A program made the position numbers and the translations under genes. Under the pieces are notes generated by a model. It searched no databases and had not been told where the DNA came from. It saw only the letters and a program-made list of their open reading frames with translations. This document shows, piece after piece, positions 45,901-53,168 of a stretch of DNA of 64,000 bases. This DNA is from Paraflavitalea soli. Lineage in GTDB: Bacteria > Bacteroidota > Bacteroidia > Chitinophagales > Chitinophagaceae. The DNA lies in NCBI RefSeq assembly GCF_003555545.1, contig NZ_CP032157.1, positions 3,786,546-3,850,545 on the forward strand, read 5' to 3'. How positions within the stretch are numbered: position 1 is the stretch's first letter; each line of letters opens with the position of its first letter.

Positions 45901-47287
45901 CATGGCCATCAGCACGGGAGCAGGTGGTGAAGTTCAAAAGCCATTGGCCACGGTGGTGATCGGCGGTCTTATTATCTCTACCCTGCTCACGCTCTTCTTG
46001 CTGCCGGTACTCTATATTTTGTTTGAGAAAGGCTTTGGCTACTTCAGGCCAGGCCGTAAGCTGGCAGCTGCAGTTGTGCTGTTGATGTTAGCCAACACGG
46101 CTGTACAGGCACAACAGCCTATCCGGCTGGAGGCTGCTATTGACAGCGCTTTAAAGAACAACCAACGCTTACAAATAGCCAATACAGAGATCAGCTATTA
46201 CAAGGCTTTACAAAAAAGCAGCTTTGACCTGGAGAAGACAGTGCTCGATGTGGAATATGGACGGTTTAACAGCCTGGCCAACGACAACCGTTTTTCGCTT
46301 TCGCAGAGTATACAGTTCCCATCGGTCTATAAACACCAGCGCACTATTAACAATACGCATGTATTGATCAGTGAGACGAACCGGCAACAACAGCAGGTAG
46401 CACTAAGGGCGTTGGTAAAGGAAGTGTTTTACCAAATGCTGGTATTGCAGCAAAAGCGCCGGTTGCTGCAGGAAGCAGATACGCTTTATAGCAGCCTGCT
46501 CGGCAGATCGCGCCAGCGCTTCCAGGCAGGTGATATTGACGTACTGGAAAAAACAACGGTGGAAAACCAACGGCAACAGATCGGCAGTCAGCTGCGGCTA
46601 TTGGCATCGGATTACCAGGTGTTGCAAACACAGTTAAAGCTTTTGCTGAATAGTCCGGATAAACCGGAACCGGTTGCCGATACGGTATTGTACTCCCTGG
46701 AATTACTTCCCGATACCAGCCTGGTACAATCGAGCCCCGTGCTTCAGCTGCATGAACAACAGGTGCAACTATCAGCTGCACAAAGCAAGCTGGAGAAAAG
46801 CAAGTTGCTGCCCACCTTCAGTGCGGGGTATAACAATGCCTCTATAATTGGATGGCAAACAACGAAAGGAGGACAGGACCTGTACTTTGAAGGCAGCAAA
46901 CGCTTCTCTTCTGTGAATGTAGGCGTAGGCATCCCTATTTTTTCGGGAGCACAACGGGCCAGGATCAAAGCAGCAGAAGTGCAGGTAACGCAGCGGATAC
47001 AGGAAACAGCGGCTACCCGGCAGCAGCTATATGCCAGCCTCGACGCTGCCACGCAGGTATACCTTCAGCGCAGTGAGCTGGTAAAGGATTATCAGCAACT
47101 GCTATTGCCCAATGCTACTACCATTATCCACACAGCCAGCCAACGATTGCAGGCCGGCGAAACCAGTTACCTCGATTGGGTAATACTGGTAAACCAGGCC
47201 TTACAGATACGCAGCGATTATTTTAATGCGGTACAGCAACGTAATGAAGCTGCTTTTGAAATAGAAAAAATAACTGCTTCCCATTAA
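42923..47287 (+). CDS. CusA/CzcA-type heavy-metal RND transporter fused to a TolC-like outer-membrane factor
   Basis: A 1454-residue inner-membrane pump plus C-terminal efflux channel. The start at ATG 42923 (MLNKIIGFSVRNKLIIGLFV) is the usual CusA start. The RND part shows TRLPIDAVPDITDNQVQVL, two large periplasmic loops and GAIDFGLIVDGSVIVVEAI with the proton-relay Asp; about 12 membrane helices end near residue 1040. Then a segment that looks like a signal peptide (KLAAAVVLLMLANTAVQAQ, about 1045-1062) leads into an outer-membrane-factor domain (IRLEAAIDSALKNNQRLQIA to the C-terminus). Monovalent versus divalent metal specificity cannot be read off. The adaptor gene follows 10 bases later. 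Confidence 0.93.
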   Translation: MLNKIIGFSVRNKLIIGLFVIALVAWGSYEVTRLPIDAVPDITDNQVQVLTVSPSLGAPDIERLITFPIEQACSNIPGLKQVRSFSRFGLSLVTIVFDDATDVYWARQQISERLQQVQQEIPAGIGSPVMAPVSTGLGEIYQYVVRPKAGYEGKYDAMQLRTLQDWIVRRQLMGTPGVAEVSSFGGQLKQYEIAVRQEQLKAYQLTIADVYDALEKNNQNTGGAYIEKGPTVLYIRSEGLTAALEDIEKIVVKTLSNGVPLLMRDVATVQYGAAIRYGAMTYNDKGEVAGAVLMMLKGENSSAVIKRVKKRIEEIQQMLPEGVVIEPFLDRTKMVNNAIETVETNLLEGALIVILVLVFFLGNLRAGLIVSSVIPLSMLFAIILMNKFGVGGNLMSLGAIDFGLIVDGSVIVVEAILHRFSHSKHFRQVGRISQQQMDEEVTKSTGAMIKSAVFSQIIILIVYLPILSLQGIEGKMFKPMAITIAFAILGAFLLSVTYVPMMAALCLSKKLNHKDTMTDRLVGWLGRRYQPMLGRLLHYPKSMIAVVLTLFIGALMILSRMGGEFIPLLEEGDFAVETRLLTGTNLNNTINSTQQASKILLKEFPEVEKVVTKIGSSEIPTDPMPFEAGDMIVVLKPKKQWTSASTFPELSAKMTTALEAVPGITVSFQFPVQMRFNELMTGARQDIVCKIFGENLDTLSHYAHRLNEIIQSVDGAINVYEETVTGMPQVVIKYNRDGMAKYGLNVSDINRVVNTAFAGQVAGQVYEGEKRFDMVVRLAGDARKNIADIQNLLVPTQQGPQIPLSMVATIQEIEGVNQVQRENTRRRIIVGFNVSGRDVQSIVQELQQKAQQQLNLPKEYTIAYGGSFENMNAAKERLSIVVPVALLLIFLLLYFAFNSVKQGLLIYTAIPLSAIGGIVALWIRDMPFSISAGVGFIALFGVAVLNGILLVSEFNRLKQEGWHDVRRIVIHATKSKLRAVLMTALVPSLGFIPMAISTGAGGEVQKPLATVVIGGLIISTLLTLFLLPVLYILFEKGFGYFRPGRKLAAAVVLLMLANTAVQAQQPIRLEAAIDSALKNNQRLQIANTEISYYKALQKSSFDLEKTVLDVEYGRFNSLANDNRFSLSQSIQFPSVYKHQRTINNTHVLISETNRQQQQVALRALVKEVFYQMLVLQQKRRLLQEADTLYSSLLGRSRQRFQAGDIDVLEKTTVENQRQQIGSQLRLLASDYQVLQTQLKLLLNSPDKPEPVADTVLYSLELLPDTSLVQSSPVLQLHEQQVQLSAAQSKLEKSKLLPTFSAGYNNASIIGWQTTKGGQDLYFEGSKRFSSVNVGVGIPIFSGAQRARIKAAEVQVTQRIQETAATRQQLYASLDAATQVYLQRSELVKDYQQLLLPNATTIIHTASQRLQAGETSYLDWVILVNQALQIRSDYFNAVQQRNEAAFEIEKITASH

Positions 47288-47297
47288 GCAAAATAGA

Positions 47298-48461
47298 ATG
47301 ATCATGATGCACAAAATAATAACAGCACTTGTTTTCATCAGCCTCTTTACCCAATGTAAAGATGAGCCTGCTGCAGCAACAGCAGCCGCTCCAGGCGCCA
47401 GGACAGGCATTGATAGCCTGAAAGTACAGGATGATGTCGTAACCCTTACCACTGTACAGGCGGCCAATGCCGGCATTGCTACGGGCACTCCATCGAAAAG
47501 GGAAATGCATACGGCGCTACAGGTGAGTGGTGTAGTAGATGTGCCGCCACAAAATATTGTGTCGATCAGTGTTCCGCTCGGCGGCTATGTCAAGAGAACA
47601 ACCCTGCTACCCGGCTCCAGGATAAACAAGGGCGCCATATTGGCTACGCTGGAGGATCAGCAATACATCCAGCTGCAGCAGGATTATCTGACGGCTAAAA
47701 GCCGGCTGCAGTATGCAGAAGCCGATTTCAACAGGCAGCAAGGGCTCAATGAGACGAAGGCGGTGAGTGATAAAGTATACCAGCAGGCGCGCAGTGAATT
47801 TGAAAGCCAGAAGATACTACTGCGCTCCCTGGGTGAAAAGTTGCGGCTGATCGGTATTAACCCTGAGTCGTTGAACGAGAACAATATCTCCCGCAGCATC
47901 TACCTCTATGCGCCCATCAGCGGCTATGTGAGTAAGGTAAATGTGAATACAGGTAAGTATGTAAGTCCTACGGATGTATTGTTTGAGTTGATCAGTCCGG
48001 ATGATCTGCATTTGAGTCTCACGGTGTTTGAGAACAATGCGGTTAACCTTTCTATCGGTCAAAAGGTTACCTGTTATACGAATAGCCATCCGGAAGTAAA
48101 GTACCAGGCCACGGTAAGGCTCATTACGCCTGCCGTGAATGAAGAAAGAGCGGCTGAAGTGCATTGCCATTTGGACGAGCATGTGAAAGGGCTGATGCCC
48201 GGCATGTTTATGAATGCGTCGATCGAGTTGAACAATGCGCAGGTGATGGCGGTTCCGGAAGAGGCGGTAGTGAAGTGGAATAGCCAGTATTATGTGTTCA
48301 GTGCGGAAGGCAGCAACCGGTATAAACTTTTTCCAGTGGAAACAGGGGTGTCAGCCGCAGGATTTACAGAGATCAGGAGTACTCTCCCGGCGGATCGTGC
48401 TGTAGTAGTGAAGAATGCGTATACCTTGCTCATGAAGATGAAGAATAGTGCGGAGGAGTGA
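47298..48461 (+). CDS. RND efflux periplasmic adaptor subunit (CusB/CzcB type)
   Basis: Membrane-fusion protein linking the RND pump to the outer-membrane channel, 387 residues. The N-terminus (MIMMHKIITALVFISLFTQCK) is a lipoprotein signal with Cys at residue 20; either of the nearby ATG codons could be the start. The beta-barrel and lipoyl-like region starts at LQVSGVVDVPPQNIVSISVP. An alpha-helical hairpin lies at about 120-170 (QDYLTAKSRLQYAEADFNRQ). The second lipoyl half (IYLYAPISGYVSKVNVNTGK) and a C-terminal beta domain follow. Third gene of the efflux operon; a strong terminator follows. Confidence 0.93.
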   Translation: MIMMHKIITALVFISLFTQCKDEPAAATAAAPGARTGIDSLKVQDDVVTLTTVQAANAGIATGTPSKREMHTALQVSGVVDVPPQNIVSISVPLGGYVKRTTLLPGSRINKGAILATLEDQQYIQLQQDYLTAKSRLQYAEADFNRQQGLNETKAVSDKVYQQARSEFESQKILLRSLGEKLRLIGINPESLNENNISRSIYLYAPISGYVSKVNVNTGKYVSPTDVLFELISPDDLHLSLTVFENNAVNLSIGQKVTCYTNSHPEVKYQATVRLITPAVNEERAAEVHCHLDEHVKGLMPGMFMNASIELNNAQVMAVPEEAVVKWNSQYYVFSAEGSNRYKLFPVETGVSAAGFTEIRSTLPADRAVVVKNAYTLLMKMKNSAEE

Positions 48462-48489
48462 GGGGTGAATGGCAAGTGGTGAGTAGTGA
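48455..48489. repeat. 7-bp tandem repeat (GGAGTGA type) overlapping a stop codon
   Basis: Five heptamers: GGAGTGA, GGGGTGA, ATGGCAA, GTGGTGA, GTAGTGA. The first contains the TGA stop of the adaptor gene. The middle unit is the most divergent. Confidence 0.7.
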
Positions 48490-48504
48490 GAGCGTAATAA
48501 TTTT

Positions 48505-48551
48505 AATCAGGCGCATAAATGGCGAGGGCTGTTTATGCGCCTGATTATTTT
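48505..48551 (+). terminator. Rho-independent terminator of the efflux operon
   Basis: AATCAGGCGCATAAA and TTTATGCGCCTGATT form a perfect 15-bp stem around a 12-base loop, followed by TATTTTAT. Confidence 0.85.
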
Positions 48552-48639
48552 ATAGCTATCCGTTATAGTTTATAGAACCCTGTTACTGGGAGTAGCACAA
48601 AAAAGACCAGCCAGCAGGATAATTTATATTATTTATTTA

Positions 48640-48647
48640 TATATTTG
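48640..48647 (+). promoter_or_regulatory. Possible -7 element of the DUF1016 gene
   Basis: TATATTTG matches TAnnTTTG exactly within an AT-rich stretch; no TTG at -33. Leader of about 73 bases. Confidence 0.3.
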
Positions 48648-48726
48648 AGATATTCCTGCCTTACCTTTTTAAGCACCTGCTACATGGGTGTCCATCTTCT
48701 GTCATTAATAAATCAGCATTTACCAT

Positions 48727-49749
48727 ATGCAGATAAGAAAAGAACTCATTTCTGAGATCCAGGTCATTATTGCCAGTGCGAGAGAAAAAGCCATCCGTTC
48801 TGTAGATACTTACCGGGTACTTATGTACTGGCAAATTGGCAAAGTGATCTTTGAGGAAGAACAGCAAGGGAAGGAAAGGGCGGAATACGGCGAGTTTTTG
48901 ATCAAATCACTTTCAGAGCATTTGCAGCCCCAGTTTGGCAGCGGGTTTTCTATTCGCCAATTGGAAATGTGCCGGCAGTTCTATCGTGCTTTCCCAATTA
49001 CGAACGCAGTGCGTTCGCAATTCAGTTGGACACACTATAGGACCTTATTAAGAATTGATAATCAACACAAAAGGGAGTTTTACATTGCTTAAACGGAGAA
49101 AAATAACTGGACAGCCAGGCAACTGGAGCGACAAGTAAATAGCCAGCTTTTCGAACGGCTGCTGGTTAGCAGTAATGTAAAAGAGGTGTTAGCAGTAGCC
49201 AGAGAAGAAAAACTACCATCTGAGGCTAAACAGATCATTAAAGACCCCATGGTATTGGAGTTTTTAGGGTTAAAAAGGGAGACTTCTTACTACGAAAAAG
49301 ACCTGGAAAGCGCCATTATTACACACTTGCAGGATTTCTTACTGGAAATGGGTAACGGCTTTTCTTTTGTAGCACGGCAAAAACGATTACACATTGAAGG
49401 GGATGAGTTTTTTATAGACCTTGTCCTCTACAACAGGTTACTGCAATGCTTTGTAATCATAGAGACCAAAACCACCAAATTGACGCATGAAAGTATTGGC
49501 CAGCTGCAGATGTATGTCAATTACTACGACCGTACGGAGAAACAGTCTTACGAAAACCCTACCATAGGTATTTTATTATGCGCCGATAAAAACGACGCAG
49601 TTGTAAAGTTTACCTTACCGGAAAACAATAAAAACATAATTGCCAGCAAATATCAGTTGTACCTACCCACTGAACAGCAGCTCATTGACGAAGTAAAGGA
49701 GGTTAAAAAGGAAATAGAAAAACTGGATCAGGAAACCAGTAACACATAG
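48727..49749 (+). pseudogene. YhcG/DUF1016-family PD-(D/E)XK nuclease interrupted by one stop codon
   Basis: Codons 1-121 encode the DUF1016 N-terminal domain (SVDTYRVLMYWQIGKVIFEE, then RQLEMCRQFYRAFP, FSWTHYRTLLRI). At codon 122 (49090-49092) there is a TAA, after which the same frame continues as TEKNNWTARQLERQVNSQLF and on through the nuclease domain with EGDEFFIDLVLYNRL and CFVIIETKTTKL, the D...ExK core, to the stop at 49749. Related proteins usually have an acidic residue where the TAA stands, so a single GAA-to-TAA change would explain it. A restart at GTG 49186 could still make the nuclease domain. A 28-base segment of the gene (48997-49024) recurs downstream (see repeats). The family is a putative nuclease of uncertain biological role. 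Confidence 0.85.
48996..49024 (+). repeat. Palindromic element, copy 1 (inside the DUF1016 gene)
   Basis: The core CGAACGCAGTGCGTTCG is a perfect 8-bp dyad around one G, flanked by AATTA and CAATTCA. It encodes NAVRSQF within the conserved DUF1016 domain, apparently without disturbing the alignment I expect for the family (compare SALRTQL-like sequence). Confidence 0.85.
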
Positions 49750-49803
49750 GCTGCATATATCTAATAATCAATTACTTATAAAAAAATCAGCTTCATTACT
49801 TAG

Positions 49804-49831
49804 ATTACGAACGCAGTGCGTTCGCAATTCA
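49804..49831 (+). repeat. Palindromic element, copy 2
   Basis: Identical over all 28 bases to positions 48997-49024 in the gene. Lies 55 bases after the DUF1016 stop codon. Confidence 0.9.
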
Positions 49832-49867
49832 AAACGCTTCAAATTCGATCAGCTTAACGATCTCTCC

Positions 49868-49894
49868 AATTGCGAACGCACTGCGTTCGTAATT
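49868..49894 (-). repeat. Palindromic element, copy 3 (inverted)
   Basis: Exact reverse complement of 48996-49022 over 27 bases. With copy 2 it forms an inverted pair 36 bases apart, as in composite REP (BIME-like) arrangements. Confidence 0.9.
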
Positions 49895-49944
49895 TAAAAA
49901 GCAAGACTTGAAGCCGGCATTTCGCCAAATTATCGGTCATTTTG

Positions 49945-49973
49945 AATTGTAAACGCAGTGCGTGCAAAATTCA
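49945..49973 (+). repeat. Palindromic element, copy 4 (degenerate)
   Basis: Same 29-base length and ends (AATT...AATTCA) and same centre AACGCAGTGCGT as copy 1, with several substitutions that break the outer stem. Confidence 0.75.
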
Positions 49974-50010
49974 CATTACAACACTTTCTACTTGAGAAAT
50001 TGCAAAAATC

Positions 50011-50676
50011 TTAATAACCAGCCCCTGCCGCTACAGGTTGGGCTGCTCCTTTCTGTAGTGCCCTGGTGTAGATCACCCAGGTGATGATGCCCATCCAGGT
50101 CATGACCAGCAGGAAGGTGATCTTTTGAAGAACGGGTAATACATATAACCATTGGCCGGTATAGTATATATAATTGTTGGCGCCGATCAGGAACAGACAA
50201 GCCAGGCCAAAGACAAACAGCTTATACCAACGATACCTGTACAAGGCGGTAAACGTGGTGGCCAGGGCAATGATACCAGGAATACTGGCCAGGTTGATGA
50301 TGAGATCATGGTATTGTGTGAACAGAAAAGGAGCAATGGCCATGGAAATAATACCTGGATAGGCGATCAGGATCTTGTACCAACGGCTACGCTCAAATAG
50401 CCTGGGCACTATCCACCAAAATACAGCCAGGGCCACACATAGTACGCCCATCGCCCACATGGCTACCCGCCAACCTGGATTGTGCTCTCCATTTTTAGCT
50501 ACAGGCCCCAACAGGTCGCACCAATAGTTGTGCAATACATCAAACCCACCGGCTGTTTTATCGGTATTGGAACCGCCGGGATACAAACAGGCTGCAATAA
50601 TGTATAAAAGAACAAACAGGCTACATCCAACAAGTGGGATCAATAGCCAGCCTGATCTGGTAAAGTTTCTTTTCAA
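50011..50676 (-). CDS. Multipass membrane protein, DUF998-like
   Basis: A 221-residue integral membrane protein with about six hydrophobic helices (first at GWLLIPLVGCSLFVLLYIIA, last at ITFLLVMTWMGIITWVIYT). The loop after TM1 carries YPGGSNTDKTAGGFDVLHNY, and a WCDLLGP motif follows, a pattern seen in DUF998-like proteins. No transport or enzyme signature is visible. It follows the DNA-alkylation-repair-type gene on the same strand after 94 bases, which contain an inverted repeat (TTTAGGGA/TCCCTAAA, 50688-50720). Confidence 0.75.
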   Translation of the reverse strand: MKRNFTRSGWLLIPLVGCSLFVLLYIIAACLYPGGSNTDKTAGGFDVLHNYWCDLLGPVAKNGEHNPGWRVAMWAMGVLCVALAVFWWIVPRLFERSRWYKILIAYPGIISMAIAPFLFTQYHDLIINLASIPGIIALATTFTALYRYRWYKLFVFGLACLFLIGANNYIYYTGQWLYVLPVLQKITFLLVMTWMGIITWVIYTRALQKGAAQPVAAGAGY

Positions 50677-50687
50677 TGATACCTGGT

Positions 50688-50720
50688 TTAGGGAGCAAGA
50701 GAGGAATTCCTGTTCCCTAA
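50688..50720. repeat. Inverted repeat between two minus-strand genes
   Basis: TTTAGGGA and TCCCTAAA form an 8-bp stem enclosing AGGAATTCCT, itself a palindrome. No T-run follows on the minus strand, so a terminator is not certain; it may be an operator for the gene at 50011-50676. Confidence 0.4.
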
Positions 50721-50770
50721 ATTAAGTTTTTAACCGGTGGACTTTATTGCCTTTACTTTCTTTTAACAAG

Positions 50771-51871
50771 CTATTCTGTAACGGTGAATTTCTTAACAGC
50801 CAGTTCCTGCCCGTTGATCACTACGGCCAGGGTATGCTGTCCGGCATAATGTTTCCGGGTAGTGAGGTTACGGAATGACTGGGCGCGTTTGAATGAATAG
50901 GTTTGGCCGGGCTGGTAGGTATTTTCGGTGATCTTAAACAGCTTCCTGTTGCCCTTCCCATTGGATTTCATATAATCGATCCCATACTCCACACGCAATT
51001 TGATGGGCTTTTTGCCACTGTTGGTAAGGTCGAAGCTGAAATGCAAAGTATCGCCGATACCAATACTTTTGTCGGTGATCTTCAATTTATCTATCACAAT
51101 CTGATCTGCTACGGCCAGACCAAATAGCTTCATGGCCTGCGGATGTGCCTTGCGCAGCAGGGTACGGCTACCATGTTTTATGATCCAGTCAGTACGGGGT
51201 GACACGCCCTGCCATCTCTTTACAATCCCCAATACAATATCAGGATTGTCTTTGACAATATCATTGAGGTTATTGGCTACGCTCTTACGCACAAACTCTG
51301 AAGTATCGTCTTTTAGATTCTCCAATATGGGCAGGATGGCTGACGGATCTTTTTTCAATGCCGGCAATGCCATGGCCCAGGGAAGGCGGGGACGGCAGCC
51401 CTCGCTCGAAAAGCGACGTACATGCAGGCTCTCATGTTTTGACCACAGGAGCATTTGTTTCATGGCCTTTTCGGGATAACGGATAATGAAGGGACGGATC
51501 GCAAACTCGCAACTGATAAACTGGGTAATGAATTCCATGGCTTGCATGGAGATATCGTAATGCTCCAGCCCATAGGCCTCTACATATTCGGTGAAGACCA
51601 TGTATTCCAATCCCCCACTGATGCCCTCTTTACGGAGGGCAATGATGATATCCTTTATCAGGGAAATATTCTTATCATATTGACCCGGCAAAAATTCGTG
51701 GAGCACTTGCGCAATATGCTTCATACGCTGCTTCAGTTCCCGTGCTTCCCAGGCATCGTCATAGATCTTTTTCAGAAACCGCTTTTTATCAAACCCCTTG
51801 ATACATTTTCCCAATACGGCGGTAAACTGGTTGAAAAATGTGTCGTTATAAATATTCTTGAATGGCTCCAC
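50771..51871 (-). CDS. DNA alkylation repair (AlkD-like HEAT repeat) protein
   Basis: A 366-residue protein of the DNA-alkylation-repair family, HEAT-repeat proteins that include the glycosylase AlkD. Helical repeats run through the first 250 residues (FDKKRFLKKIYDDAWEAREL, MKQMLLWSKHESLHVRRFSS, LENLKDDTSEFVRKSVANNL, DWIIKHGSRTLLRKAHPQAM). The C-terminal 110 residues add a beta-sandwich (SIGIGDTLHFSFDLTNSGKK) seen in longer members. Whether it is a catalytically active glycosylase is uncertain, since the equivalent of AlkD's catalytic Asp is not obvious to me. Confidence 0.88.
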   Translation of the reverse strand: MEPFKNIYNDTFFNQFTAVLGKCIKGFDKKRFLKKIYDDAWEARELKQRMKHIAQVLHEFLPGQYDKNISLIKDIIIALRKEGISGGLEYMVFTEYVEAYGLEHYDISMQAMEFITQFISCEFAIRPFIIRYPEKAMKQMLLWSKHESLHVRRFSSEGCRPRLPWAMALPALKKDPSAILPILENLKDDTSEFVRKSVANNLNDIVKDNPDIVLGIVKRWQGVSPRTDWIIKHGSRTLLRKAHPQAMKLFGLAVADQIVIDKLKITDKSIGIGDTLHFSFDLTNSGKKPIKLRVEYGIDYMKSNGKGNRKLFKITENTYQPGQTYSFKRAQSFRNLTTRKHYAGQHTLAVVINGQELAVKKFTVTE

Positions 51872-52124
51872 TATTGCGTGATTTTGGAACGCAATATAAG
51901 AACAGTTATGCCGAAAAGATTACGGGGTTTAAAAGTTGAGTTTTGTATTGTTATTGGCGCAGTCATAAACAAACCGGGTATAGCCAAAGACGATATGCCG
52001 GATTATTGGAAGGAAAGAGGATTACAAATGGGAACGGCTGGAAACAATACGGAGGAGCGTCACAAACAAACAGACAGTCATTTAGAGATAAGTAATATTC
52101 CCGATTTATGGAGCTGGCGGCTCC

Positions 52125-53168
52125 TCAGGGCCTTCGATAATTGGCAGGCAGTGCAGTGGATTGGCGGCAAATGATCTCCGGTTCCAGGATGAGTTTACGG
52201 GGCGGGACCCTGGAGGATACTTTTTTGTTCAGCACTTCGAAGAACAGTCCGGCGGCTTCTTCGCCCATGCGCACGGTCTGTTGATTTACGGTAGACAGGG
52301 ACGGAGTAAGGTATTCACTAAATAGTTCATTGGCAAAGCCGATAATGGCAACATCTCCGGGAATGCTGAGGCCAGCCTCTTTGATGGTTTGCATGGCGCC
52401 AAGGGCAGTAAAATCCTCCACAGCAAATACAGCATCCGGTTGCCTGGGCAGCAGTCCTTTCATACATTCCCTGCCTGACCCTATGCTTACTTTTCCATAT
52501 ACAATAAGGTCATCATCCACGGCTATATTGTGTACGTTCAATGCGTCGATATAACCACGCAGGCGTTGGTTGAAATTGGTCACATGCTGCTGGCCGCCGA
52601 TATGGGCGATGCGGCGGCAGCCCTGTTCAATAAGATGCCGGGTAGCATTAAAAGCACCCTGGTAATCATTGACTACCACCGCAGGAACCTGCAGGGAATC
52701 ATTGGCCCTGTCAAATAATACCAGGGGAACATTCTTTCCTTTCAGATCGGCATAATGTCCCAGGTTGATGGTCTCTTTGGAAATAGAGGCCAATACGCCA
52801 TCTACCCGCGAACGGAGAAATGTTTGTACGGCCTTTTTTTCCAGTTCATATAATTCATTGGACTGATAGATCAGTACATTGTAGTCATTTTTGCTGGCCA
52901 CCTTTTCAATGCCATGGATCACAGAACCAAAGAAATTGATCTCTGCACTGGGAATGATGACGCCAATGATCTTTGACTTGCCCAGCCTCAGGGAAGAAGC
53001 GATCTTATTGGGCTGGTAATTCATCCTTTTGGCAGCCTCCTTTACCGCTTCGCGGGTAGCGTTGCTGATGGCCGGATGATCATTCAACGCCCTTGATACG
53101 GTAGCTGCTGCCACATTCAACGCGCGTGCGATATCAAGGATCGTTGTTCTGATCGCAGGTTCACTCAT
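52125..53168 (-). CDS. LacI-family transcriptional regulator
   Basis: A 347-residue sugar-responsive regulator. The start at ATG 53168 (MSEPAIRTTILDIARALNVA) overlaps the stop of the upstream gene by 8 bases (ATGAGTGA), a sign of coupling. The N-terminal HTH with hinge reads TVSRALNDHPAISNATREAV and MNYQPNKIASSLR; the C-terminal half is a periplasmic-binding-protein-like ligand domain (IIGVIIPSAEINFFGSVIHG, then VVNDYQGAFNATRHLIEQGC, IGFANELFSEYLTPSLSTVN). As the last gene of the glycan operon it probably controls it, with a sugar as inducer. Many loci of this kind use hybrid two-component or sigma/anti-sigma regulators instead. Confidence 0.93.
   Translation of the reverse strand: MSEPAIRTTILDIARALNVAAATVSRALNDHPAISNATREAVKEAAKRMNYQPNKIASSLRLGKSKIIGVIIPSAEINFFGSVIHGIEKVASKNDYNVLIYQSNELYELEKKAVQTFLRSRVDGVLASISKETINLGHYADLKGKNVPLVLFDRANDSLQVPAVVVNDYQGAFNATRHLIEQGCRRIAHIGGQQHVTNFNQRLRGYIDALNVHNIAVDDDLIVYGKVSIGSGRECMKGLLPRQPDAVFAVEDFTALGAMQTIKEAGLSIPGDVAIIGFANELFSEYLTPSLSTVNQQTVRMGEEAAGLFFEVLNKKVSSRVPPRKLILEPEIICRQSTALPANYRRP

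Noticed and set aside
51910-52174. Plus-strand open frame MPKRLRGLKVEFCIVIGAVI... between the alkylation-repair gene and lacI
   Set aside because: It reads fairly naturally but overlaps the 3' end of lacI antisense, and no promoter or family match is visible. Kept only as a weak possibility.
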